NCBI RefSeq assembly: GCF_014641595.1
Contig: NZ_BMIA01000005.1
Location: forward strand, 124,001 to 188,000
DNA from: Dyadobacter endophyticus
GTDB taxonomy: Bacteria > Bacteroidota > Bacteroidia > Cytophagales > Spirosomataceae
Direction of reading: 5' to 3'
DNA length: 64,000 bases
The notes below the pieces were generated by a model, which did no database searches, was not told where the DNA came from, and saw nothing but the letters and a program-made list of their open reading frames with translations. Positions within the stretch are counted from its first letter, which is position 1; every line of letters begins with the position of its first letter. Positions 38,136-45,914 of this stretch are shown in pieces. The position numbers were made by a program, and so were the translations under genes.

Positions 38136-40658
38136 CTAATAAAGCAGCTTCACAGGCCCCAGCAGGCCCGACGGCATAGGCTGCCAGCGGGCAGCGTCGA
38201 ACTTTTTATAGGTAATGTCTACGATATTAATGTCGTAAAATTTCTTCCAATCGGGCTGCTGCTGGTCGCGCAGGCGCATGTAGTTGGCTGAAAGGTTAGT
38301 GACTTCTATTTCAAGAACGTTGCCTTTTGCTTTGAGCGCATGCCCGGCATAGAGCTGGAAAGGGATACGCCAGGCTGTGCCCAGGTCTTTCCCATTCAAT
38401 TTTACGCTTGCAATTTCACGCACATCACCCAAATCTAAAACTGCATTTTCCCCTTTAAGCACCGCGGCCGGAACATCGAATTTGATACTGTACTTTGCTT
38501 TGCCTGAAAAATAAGTGGCTGAGTCGGAAAGCTCCGTCCACGATTTCAGTTGGCTTAATTTCGCAGGTGCAGGCAAATACGGCCTTCCGTCTGTGAAAGT
38601 AAGCTGCCAATTACCTTTGATATCCAACTGCTGGTCCCGGCTTTTTACAAAAGGTATATCTGATCCGTCGCCCGACGTCTGTAAAAAGCAAGATTCGCCC
38701 GGTTCCAGCCGTAAAAATACTTCATACTTCCCGTCCGCTTCACGAACATGCATAAGCGACTGCCCACGAAGCGGCGTGTCACGGCGCACTAGCTCTCCGT
38801 TGCCTATTTTCACCCACCCTTCTTTAAATGCATTGCCGAGATTGGCGACAAAATACAAGGCCATTCCGCGCGAATCCCGTTTGCGGATAAATGTTAACCC
38901 TTTCCGCGAAAGCTCTTCCCTAATCACGCCATTCGCCGCCAGGTCGCCATGCAGGTCGCCGGAAATCCGCACATTTTTAAGTTTTGAAAGTTGTGTTAAA
39001 TTTTCTGAGAATACCTTCTGCCGCTGCGCATGATCTGCGTTGCCCGTAACGGTAGCCGGTAGCTTCCCTTCAAAAATGATTTTTGCGCCCCCACCAGCCA
39101 ATCGTTGGAGCTCTGCCATTGTTTCCTCGGGAAAGTATGTCGCCGACGGGATCAGCAAAGTTCTATAAGTAGCATTCCCTGAATTCAAAACGCCATTCGC
39201 ATCAACGGTGAACTTCTTCAACTGCAAATCCGACACAAAATCGAACGCATAACCTTCCTTCCAGAGCCTTTCCGAAAGCTTCCCGAACGGCAAATCCAGC
39301 AGCCAGCGCTCAACATGATGCACTTCCAGCAAATGCACTCCACCGCCCGATTTCGCCTTGGTAGCCCACAAATCATGGATCGGAAAATATACCAGCACGT
39401 CATTATCCGGTTTGCTATCCTGTAATAGTTTTTGGCACCATTCTACATACTGATTCAGCAACGGGAAATGTTCTGAAAAATGGGATGACTTGCCAAAATT
39501 GGTGGAAGCATAAAACAGCCAGCCAGGAAAGTCTTCCTTTTCCGGCGAGTAGGTGGTGCCGTGATAAAAAATGTGGTTGATACCCGCCGTAAATAGCTCA
39601 TCGATCTGCGGCTTGATTTGAGATAATGAAACCTTGAAATGATTCGCAAGCCAGGTACCGGTCTCGGAGCTCACCAGTTTCTTGCCCGACAAATTTGCCG
39701 CCGAAGAAGCAAACTTCATTGCCAACGGGTTCGGCGTTCCGAATTGATCGATCGAATAATCAGGATCGACGCGCAGGCCGGGAATGTTGAAGCGGCTGGT
39801 ACCAAATGATTCCGTTTCCGGAATATCGGCCGCTTCGTAGAGATCGAGCAGGTTACCCGGCGAGCCATGCGCCTGGTAGCGGGTCACAAACCCGTGTGCA
39901 CGGCTCCAATCAGTCCAGGGCTTCGCGTACCGTTCCAGCAGCAGTTCGGCCAGTGTTTGATGGTAATCTATTTTAACTAATGTAGCCTCCGGGTTTCCCG
40001 TCGAGTCGTTGAGCAATGCCAGTTTGCTTAACAAATCATATTTCCTGCGCGATTGAAATTGGTTTGCAAAATCGTCAGTCCAGTTAGCACCGTAGGCTTC
40101 ATAAGAGTCATTGTACATCGATCGCGGCTTGTCCGACGATTTAGCAAATGCGGAATCAAACCGGGAAAGGTATTGCTTCATCCCGTTTGCATTGAATGGA
40201 TCGAGCACAAAACCTTCCCCGCCCGGCGCAGCGCGTTTCACCTTTTGTCCGGTTGGCTTCACCGCGGGCTTTCCATCCACAATGGTCATACCTTGTGCCG
40301 CCATAGCCTGTGTTACATTCGGGCCACCGAAGGGCCAGCCGGTGCCGGTGGTCATGTCCACACCCAATCCCAGACGCTTGCCCTCGCGGACGGTGTGCTG
40401 CATTACTTCCAGCCACTGCACTCCCAGAAAAGGAATAGCTGCTTTTTCATACCCTTTCACCCCGTAAATAGGGATGATGTGCACCCCGCCAAGCCCCGAT
40501 TTGCTGAAATATTCGAGCTGAGCCGTAATATCCGTTTTGGTGACCGCGCTGCCCATCCACCACCAATAAGTCCAGGGTTTGGCAGTCGATAAGTTTTGCG
40601 CATTGCCATTACCAAATTGAGCGAGTATCAGGAGGAGAACGAGGAAAATCCGGCGCAT
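38136..40658 (-). CDS. GH106-like glycoside hydrolase, exported
   Basis: 840 residues from the ATG at 40658 (an ATG at 40691 is also in frame but would spoil the signal peptide MRRIFLVLLLILAQFGNGNA). The N-terminal barrel begins PWTYWWWMGSAVTKTDITAQ and contains GLGVDMTTGTGWPFGGPNVT and VSSETGTWL, features of the alpha-L-rhamnosidase-like GH106 family. A C-terminal jelly-roll domain (KSWTELSDSATYFSGKAKY, VLDLGDVREIASVKLNGKDL) would bind sugar. It probably removes rhamnose or a related sugar from plant polysaccharides in the periplasm. It has no SusC/D neighbours here and converges with murI at 4 bp. Confidence 0.82.
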   Translation of the reverse strand: MRRIFLVLLLILAQFGNGNAQNLSTAKPWTYWWWMGSAVTKTDITAQLEYFSKSGLGGVHIIPIYGVKGYEKAAIPFLGVQWLEVMQHTVREGKRLGLGVDMTTGTGWPFGGPNVTQAMAAQGMTIVDGKPAVKPTGQKVKRAAPGGEGFVLDPFNANGMKQYLSRFDSAFAKSSDKPRSMYNDSYEAYGANWTDDFANQFQSRRKYDLLSKLALLNDSTGNPEATLVKIDYHQTLAELLLERYAKPWTDWSRAHGFVTRYQAHGSPGNLLDLYEAADIPETESFGTSRFNIPGLRVDPDYSIDQFGTPNPLAMKFASSAANLSGKKLVSSETGTWLANHFKVSLSQIKPQIDELFTAGINHIFYHGTTYSPEKEDFPGWLFYASTNFGKSSHFSEHFPLLNQYVEWCQKLLQDSKPDNDVLVYFPIHDLWATKAKSGGGVHLLEVHHVERWLLDLPFGKLSERLWKEGYAFDFVSDLQLKKFTVDANGVLNSGNATYRTLLIPSATYFPEETMAELQRLAGGGAKIIFEGKLPATVTGNADHAQRQKVFSENLTQLSKLKNVRISGDLHGDLAANGVIREELSRKGLTFIRKRDSRGMALYFVANLGNAFKEGWVKIGNGELVRRDTPLRGQSLMHVREADGKYEVFLRLEPGESCFLQTSGDGSDIPFVKSRDQQLDIKGNWQLTFTDGRPYLPAPAKLSQLKSWTELSDSATYFSGKAKYSIKFDVPAAVLKGENAVLDLGDVREIASVKLNGKDLGTAWRIPFQLYAGHALKAKGNVLEIEVTNLSANYMRLRDQQQPDWKKFYDINIVDITYKKFDAARWQPMPSGLLGPVKLLY

Positions 40659-40739
40659 GATGGGATAGTGTTTTTCTTTAAAGACGCTCATTGCATTATC
40701 TACGCCACTACACGGGAATAATTTGTTAAAAACAAAAAA

Positions 40740-40762
40740 GGCGGGACCAATGTGGTCCCGCC
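40740..40762 (-). terminator. Terminator at the end of the respiratory supercluster
   Basis: 10-bp perfect stem (40740-40749 with 40753-40762) with a 3-base loop and an A/T-rich flank that becomes T-rich on the minus strand. It follows the last gene of the act-cta cluster by 22 bp. Confidence 0.75.
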
Positions 40763-40784
40763 CTGGAATATCTTCGTCAAGAGG

Positions 40785-41066
40785 TCAGTTGTCGTAAGCC
40801 GACCGTACCCGCGCCGCAACAAATTGCCGCTCGGCCTGCGCTTTCTTGGAATTGCGGTACCAAAGGTAACCGATCACCGCTACGAGAATGTAGGGGATCA
40901 CAAAGAGAAACATAATGCCGGTATTCAAACCCACACCCACATTATTGCGCCCATTACCCATGGAGCTTTCAACCGATCCCCGGCACATCGCGCATTGCGC
41001 AAATGCACCCGCACTGTTCATCACGAACAACACAATCAATCCGAATATCGTCAAGAACTTTTTCAT
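40785..41066 (-). CDS. 93-residue membrane protein with CxxC motif, oxidase-cluster associated
   Basis: A signal-like first helix (MKKFLTIFGLIVLFVMNSAG) ends in AFAQ, then comes a CAMCRG motif (Cys25, Cys28), a glycine/asparagine-rich stretch and a second membrane helix (GIMFLFVIPYILVAVIGYLW) with a basic tail. If the first helix is cleaved, the CxxC pair sits at the very N-terminus in the periplasm. No named family is recognised. As last gene of an oxidase operon, overlapping the DUF420 gene by 4 bp, a role in copper or heme handling is a reasonable guess. Confidence 0.75.
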   Translation of the reverse strand: MKKFLTIFGLIVLFVMNSAGAFAQCAMCRGSVESSMGNGRNNVGVGLNTGIMFLFVIPYILVAVIGYLWYRNSKKAQAERQFVAARVRSAYDN

Positions 41067-41602
41067 ACGTAATATGGACTAATCATCAGGTAAACGATCA
41101 CACCGGTAACACTTACATACAGCCAGATCGGCATCGCCCATTTCACAGCCTTCCGGTGTTCGGTGATCTGGTTGGTATAACCAAAATACACCGCTCTCAA
41201 TACAAACCAAACGACCACGATCGACAACACGATATGGGAGATCAGCAAAAAGTAATAAACTGGCCGGATAAAACCTGTTCCGCCAAATGGTGTTGCCTCG
41301 TTGGAAATGTGATAAAGCACGTAGCACACCAGGAACACAGCTCCTAGCAAGAATGCCCCCGTCATAGTCTGCCGGTGAGCGGAAATATTTTTCTGCTTGA
41401 CAAAATAGAAGCCCATGATCAGCAACATGGACGTAAGGGTATTGATCACCCCGATAATATGCGGCAATACTTTCGTCCACGTGCCGAGGTCAATCTTCTG
41501 CCGGATTCCCAGCAACAATGCAACCACCACCGGAATGACGATGGCCAGGATATTGATTATGCGTTCGTACTTTGGTTTTCTTTCGATTGTTAATGTAGCC
41601 AT
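41063..41602 (-). CDS. DUF420 membrane protein of the oxidase cluster
   Basis: 179 residues with five predicted membrane helices and conserved histidines in HIIGVINTLTSMLL, AHRQTMTGAF, YHISNEATPFGG and SHIVLSIVV. DUF420 proteins occur beside cytochrome oxidase genes and resemble CtaM, an assembly factor of heme-A oxidases in Firmicutes. An assembly role is inferred. Confidence 0.85.
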   Translation of the reverse strand: MATLTIERKPKYERIINILAIVIPVVVALLLGIRQKIDLGTWTKVLPHIIGVINTLTSMLLIMGFYFVKQKNISAHRQTMTGAFLLGAVFLVCYVLYHISNEATPFGGTGFIRPVYYFLLISHIVLSIVVVWFVLRAVYFGYTNQITEHRKAVKWAMPIWLYVSVTGVIVYLMISPYYV

Positions 41603-41608
41603 ACCCGC

Positions 41609-42205
41609 TTATTTCTCATTCTTCTTTTCATAATCGAGGATCTTGATCTCGGCCATAAGCCGGTCGGTTTCCTCTCCATCTCCGGCTTTATAAAAGCCTC
41701 TGACATGCTTATCGCGGTCGATCAGTACTATTTGCCCGGCTCGACCATTTAAAGCATCACTTCCTTTGGCAGCATCTGTCAGTTCCTTCGTAAAACAGCT
41801 TGCTATCGTGGCGCTATCCGCTTTCACCGATTGCCATTCTCCACGTCTTACCGTATCTGTAGCGACCAATAATACCTGCAATTCGGGAATCGCAGTTTTC
41901 AATGCCGCTATCCGTTCCAACTCGTCCGTCGCCCTTTCGCAAGGCTCTCCACATTCCGATGGCATTCTGCTCACCACCGTCAATCGTCCTTCCAGATTTA
42001 CGCCTCCGAATATGCCACAACCCGCAGAAACCTTGTGAAACAGCGTGTCGCCGCTTTGCACGATCACCGAACCGTTTCCGTCTTTCTCCGCCACAAAGTA
42101 CGGCAGGTCGTAATGGTTCGTTCCGAACAGTTTCAGTAAAGCAAAAATCAAAGCCGGTATTACTAATGTGACGATCAGTAATCCGGCTTTGGGAAATTTT
42201 CTCAT
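41609..42205 (-). CDS. SCO1/SenC-like protein
   Basis: 198 residues: a membrane anchor (LLIVTLVIPALIFALLKLFG), then a thioredoxin-like fold with the copper-type CxxxC motif (Cys85-Gly-Glu-Pro-Cys89 in SECGEPCERA). SCO proteins deliver copper to the CuA site of oxidase subunit II. The third ligand, a His about 80-90 residues later in most SCO proteins, is not evident at the expected place (the matching segment reads GRAGQIVLID); a His does follow in DKHVRGFY. Confidence 0.8.
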   Translation of the reverse strand: MRKFPKAGLLIVTLVIPALIFALLKLFGTNHYDLPYFVAEKDGNGSVIVQSGDTLFHKVSAGCGIFGGVNLEGRLTVVSRMPSECGEPCERATDELERIAALKTAIPELQVLLVATDTVRRGEWQSVKADSATIASCFTKELTDAAKGSDALNGRAGQIVLIDRDKHVRGFYKAGDGEETDRLMAEIKILDYEKKNEK

Positions 42206-42214
42206 TCTAATTTA

Positions 42215-42550
42215 TTATCCGAAAATCGCCTCGAAAATCGCATTTCCTTCGAGCATGAGCGCCAGGATCAACCAGGCAACAAATATTATCGGAACGAGTA
42301 TCGACCAGATCAGCGTTTTTGTTTCATGTTTTAAGTGCATGAATTCCCCTACGATATAGAATGCCTTCACGATCGTCATGATGATGAAGATAGAAATCTT
42401 CAAAATTCCGTGGGGAACTGTAAATGCGATCAAGAACTCGAGTGAGGTGATGATCAAAAGAATCCAAAAGGTCTTCCAGATCGCTTTACGTTGCTCAGCT
42501 CCTGCTTCGGGATCCTGGTTATGTACGTGGTGATGATGTACTTCCGCCAT
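42215..42550 (-). CDS. Cytochrome c oxidase subunit IV
   Basis: 111 residues with three membrane helices (IWKTFWILLIITSLEFLIAF, IFIIMTIVKAFYIVGEFMHL, IWSILVPIIFVAWLILALML). The GEFMHLKHE motif is typical of the bacterial subunit IV family. The N-terminus is histidine-rich (HHHHVHNQD). It stabilises the oxidase core. Confidence 0.92.
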   Translation of the reverse strand: MAEVHHHHVHNQDPEAGAEQRKAIWKTFWILLIITSLEFLIAFTVPHGILKISIFIIMTIVKAFYIVGEFMHLKHETKTLIWSILVPIIFVAWLILALMLEGNAIFEAIFG

Positions 42551-42581
42551 TTTACTTCAATTTTAAATATTGTCCTATAAA

Positions 42582-43352
42582 TTAAACCAGGTAGAAGAAT
42601 GTAAACACAAACACCCAAACCAGATCTACAAAGTGCCAGTAGAGACCTACTTTCTCAACCATTTCGTAGCTTCCTCTTTTGTCGTAGAACCCTGTGGCAG
42701 CACGGAAGAAGATCAGAATGTTCAGGATCACACCTGAGAACACGTGCGTTCCGTGGAAACCGGTGATGAAGAAGAAGAAATCGGCGAATGCAGGAGGACC
42801 GTATTGGTTCTCCGTCAGGTTAGCTCCAAAGATCGTCTTCTCGATCCAGGTGCCGTTTTCAATCACTTTCATTACCGAACCAGCTTCGGTTCCGTGGATA
42901 AAGTGGCTCCATTCCCAAGCCTGGCAACCAAGGAAGGTAAAACCGCCGAGGATTGTCCAAAGCATATATTTCTCAACATTCGCGCGGTCCATGCGGTGAC
43001 CAGCTTCCACTGCAAGTACCATCGTTACGGAGCTCGCGATGAGGATGAATGTCATGATACCAACAAACACCAACGGCAGGGAAATGCCGTGCAGGAATGG
43101 TACGGCTTCGTAAACCCTTTCAGGTACCGGCCAATACATGTTGGAGAAGGTAAAATCTTCGTGCTTTCCGGTGAATGCAGGGAAACTAAACCGGGCTGTA
43201 CCATATGCCACCAGCAGGGCAGAGAAAGTAAAGGTATCCGAGATGAGGAAGAACCACATCATCAGTTTACCGTAACTCGCTTTCATAGGCTCAATACCCC
43301 CCAACCACATTTTGGGTTCTACCGCGCCGGGTGTTGTTACATGTGAAGCCAT
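42582..43352 (-). CDS. Heme-copper oxidase subunit III (first copy)
   Basis: 256 residues. Subunit III helices with WFFLISDTFTFSALLVAYG near the start and the family-typical TGFHGTHVFSGVILNILIFF, then YWHFVDLVWVFVFTFFYLV at the end. It lies 14 bp upstream of the end of the other subunit III gene. A periplasmic loop is longer than in the second copy. Confidence 0.94.
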   Translation of the reverse strand: MASHVTTPGAVEPKMWLGGIEPMKASYGKLMMWFFLISDTFTFSALLVAYGTARFSFPAFTGKHEDFTFSNMYWPVPERVYEAVPFLHGISLPLVFVGIMTFILIASSVTMVLAVEAGHRMDRANVEKYMLWTILGGFTFLGCQAWEWSHFIHGTEAGSVMKVIENGTWIEKTIFGANLTENQYGPPAFADFFFFITGFHGTHVFSGVILNILIFFRAATGFYDKRGSYEMVEKVGLYWHFVDLVWVFVFTFFYLV

Positions 43353-43366
43353 TGATAAAAAAATTA

Positions 43367-43954
43367 TTAATTAAAGGTCAATAAAAAAACAAAAAGGTAT
43401 AACCAGAGTATATCCAAAAAGTGCCAGTACGTAGCACTGATCTGTATTCTTCTCAGATTTTTGGAATGCACGTTCAGCTTAAATGCCGAGAATAACGCAA
43501 ATACCAAAACAATCAGCCCGGTAATGATGTGGAAACCGTGAAGTCCTGTAAACACGTAAAAGAACGAGCCAGACGGGTTTCCTACAAAATAAACATTCAT
43601 CGCCACCAGCTCTTTCCAGCCCTGAAACTGCATATAAAGGAAGATCAGGCCGAGTACAAAAGTAATAGAAATTGCTATTTTCAATTGTTGGAACTGATCT
43701 TTTTTTGCCGAGAAATAGGCCCATTGCATCGCTACACTGCTCATTATGAGCACCACGGTGCTGTACCAGAATATCTGCGGCATTTCGAACTCCAGCCAAT
43801 TACCTTCCGCGCGGCGCACGAGGTAGGCGCTGCTCTGAGAGGCGAAAAGCATGATGATCGTCACGAGGAACAGCCAGAGAATAAACTTCTTCGGGTCCAT
43901 CGCCAGCGTTTCCTGCGGCTCTCTTTCCAATTTATATTGCCGAACGTTTTCCAT
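43367..43954 (-). CDS. Heme-copper oxidase subunit III (second copy)
   Basis: 195 residues from the ATG at 43954 (MENVRQYKLEREPQE), preceded by a GAGAGA element; an ATG at 43975 is in frame too. It has five helices with TGLHGFHIITGLIVLVFALF and YWHFLDILWLYLFVFLLTFN. A shorter paralogue of the following gene. Two adjacent subunit III genes are usual in Bacteroidota; both probably join the same complex. Confidence 0.93.
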   Translation of the reverse strand: MENVRQYKLEREPQETLAMDPKKFILWLFLVTIIMLFASQSSAYLVRRAEGNWLEFEMPQIFWYSTVVLIMSSVAMQWAYFSAKKDQFQQLKIAISITFVLGLIFLYMQFQGWKELVAMNVYFVGNPSGSFFYVFTGLHGFHIITGLIVLVFALFSAFKLNVHSKNLRRIQISATYWHFLDILWLYLFVFLLTFN

Positions 43955-43971
43955 TTTCTCTCGATTCAATA

Positions 43972-44865
43972 TCACAATTTATCCAACAAAAAAGCAATCT
44001 GCACGATCGGCAGGTAAATGAACGATCCGAACATCAGCTGCTTCGCGGTCTTGTCTGTGCATTTGCGCATGAGATGGAACGTCTGCGCGAGGAACAAAAC
44101 CCCAAAAATCGTCGCAATGAATGCGGAGTTGATGCCCGTCATTCCCAGCTCGTACGGCAACCAGCCAATCGGAAGCAGGAACAAGGTATAGATCATGATC
44201 TGCAATGTCGTATCAGAGTCTTTCAAACCGTTGGCGGGCAACAATTTGAAACCTGCTCTTTTGTAATCTTCGTCCAGCACCCATGCAATCGCCCAGAAAT
44301 GCGGGAATTGCCAGAAAAACTGGATCGCAAACAGGATACCAGGTTCCAGACCGAAATGGTTTGTAGCTGCTACCCAACCGATCATCGGAGGAAATGCGCC
44401 GGGGAATGCACCCACGAACACCGCGATCGGACCGACGCGCTTCAACGGCGTATAAACAAAGCCGTAAAGCACAAGCGACAGCAGGGAAATAAGCCCCGTT
44501 GTCAGGTTAAATACCATCACAAATATCACCAGCGAAGCTACTCCGAGGATAACCGCCCAGACAGCAGCCTGCTCCACGGTAATCCTTCCGCTTGGCAACG
44601 GCCTTGACGCCGTTCTTTTCATCATTTTATCCAGATCTTTTTCCAAAATCTGGTTGATAATGTTCGCTGCACCGGTAATACCGATCGATGCGAGCACAAA
44701 AAGTACCATATCGCCGGCTTTCACATCCCGCGAACCCAGGCAATATCCCATTGCCCCGGAGAAGGCAATCAACGACGCCAGCCGGAATTTCAATAATTCA
44801 AATAAAACCCCTAATCTCTCTCTGATCTTCCCAACCCCGCTTACACTTTCCTCTACTGAAATCAT
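43972..44865 (-). CDS. ctaB: Heme O synthase (protoheme IX farnesyltransferase)
   Basis: 297 residues with about nine membrane helices. The prenyltransferase aspartate motif is NQILEKDLDKMMKRTASRPL, and the second conserved segment is DEDYKRAGFKLLP. It farnesylates heme B to heme O, the precursor of heme A. It lies between ctaA and the subunit III genes. Confidence 0.96.
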   Translation of the reverse strand: MISVEESVSGVGKIRERLGVLFELLKFRLASLIAFSGAMGYCLGSRDVKAGDMVLFVLASIGITGAANIINQILEKDLDKMMKRTASRPLPSGRITVEQAAVWAVILGVASLVIFVMVFNLTTGLISLLSLVLYGFVYTPLKRVGPIAVFVGAFPGAFPPMIGWVAATNHFGLEPGILFAIQFFWQFPHFWAIAWVLDEDYKRAGFKLLPANGLKDSDTTLQIMIYTLFLLPIGWLPYELGMTGINSAFIATIFGVLFLAQTFHLMRKCTDKTAKQLMFGSFIYLPIVQIAFLLDKL

Positions 44866-44885
44866 TATTACAGAAATTGAAAATT

Positions 44886-45914
44886 CTAAAACTGGCTACC
44901 AGCCGTCGCGGCCACGCCTTCATATTTTAAATACTTCTTACCATTCACAACCAGCCAGACGATAAACTGCAAGCCGATCAAAAGTATCGCGAATGTCAGG
45001 TGAACGGGCTGCGCAAATGCGGGAACCCGGAAATACGCCATGATCACACCTGTTGCGATCTCCGCTATCAATATCCAGAAGCAAGCCCTTGCGATTTTAC
45101 CCGCTGCTGTGCCCTGGTTACCTGATTTCAAAACTTTGTTGATCCAGATTGCATTCACAATAAAGACCAGAATTGAAAACGACCGGTGTATGTAAAAATT
45201 AGCTCCTAATTCATCGATCCACTGTGACCTTGCATCGTAACCGAGCTGCATTATCACTACATCCATTGCCTCACGTACTTGCGTTCCGAGCAGGATCTGG
45301 AACAAAGACAGCGCCATGACCACGATCCCGATTCCACTGAGCACTTTCTCGCTGCCTTCACGCAATGTGAGCACTTTCCCAACATAACCAGCCCATGTAA
45401 ACACATAGAGCACGATGAAAATGATCACTATGGCGAGCAGCATGTGTACTGTGACGATCAGCGGGTGCAACTCGAAAGAAACTACTTTCGCACCGAGCCA
45501 ACCCTGGAAGCCCGTCAACAAAAAAGCCGCGAGGCTCCAAAAGAATATTTGCTTGTTTCCCGATTTCAGAAAAGGAATGGAGGCCAGCAGCATCAGAAAA
45601 ATAATGATGCCCGTAAGCGCTCCTACAAGCCTGTTTACGTACTCGGTCCAGGTTTTCGTCGCATTAAACTCGACTTCTCCTTTCAGCTTGGCACCGTAAA
45701 TCTCCTTGTAATTGGCAGGAAGTTGTGATGCTTCGGTAGGAGGAACCCATCTGCCGAAGCATTTAGGCCAGTCGGGGCAGCCCATTCCTGAGCCTGTGCT
45801 TCTCACGACGCCGCCTGCTATTACTACCAGGTACAGCGAAATGAGCGTATTTAAAGCGAATCGCCGGAACCGGCGATTCGCTTTAAGATCAATGATGTGT
45901 TTTGAACTGGTCAT
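44886..45914 (-). CDS. ctaA: Heme A synthase (CtaA/COX15)
   Basis: 342 residues from the ATG at 45914 (MTSSKHIIDLKANRRFRRF); an ATG at 45932 is also in frame. It oxidises heme O to heme A. The family signature GGVVRSTGSGMGCPDWPKCF and heme-ligand histidines in YVNRLVGAL, ELHPLIVTVHMLLAIVII, NFYIHRSFSILVFIV and FAQPVHLTFAILLI are present. The start overlaps the end of ctaD by 26 bp, and the codons for residues 10-21 form a 17-bp palindrome. Confidence 0.95.
   Translation of the reverse strand: MTSSKHIIDLKANRRFRRFALNTLISLYLVVIAGGVVRSTGSGMGCPDWPKCFGRWVPPTEASQLPANYKEIYGAKLKGEVEFNATKTWTEYVNRLVGALTGIIIFLMLLASIPFLKSGNKQIFFWSLAAFLLTGFQGWLGAKVVSFELHPLIVTVHMLLAIVIIFIVLYVFTWAGYVGKVLTLREGSEKVLSGIGIVVMALSLFQILLGTQVREAMDVVIMQLGYDARSQWIDELGANFYIHRSFSILVFIVNAIWINKVLKSGNQGTAAGKIARACFWILIAEIATGVIMAYFRVPAFAQPVHLTFAILLIGLQFIVWLVVNGKKYLKYEGVAATAGSQF
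45851..45886 (-). repeat. 17-bp perfect palindrome at the ctaD-ctaA junction
   Basis: Arms 45851-45867 and 45870-45886 are perfectly complementary around two bases. On the minus strand the hairpin begins 2 bases after the ctaD stop codon but lies within the ctaA reading frame (coding for LKANRRFRRFAL). No T-run follows. It could be a partial terminator or an mRNA stabiliser that lowers ctaA relative to ctaD. Confidence 0.75.
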
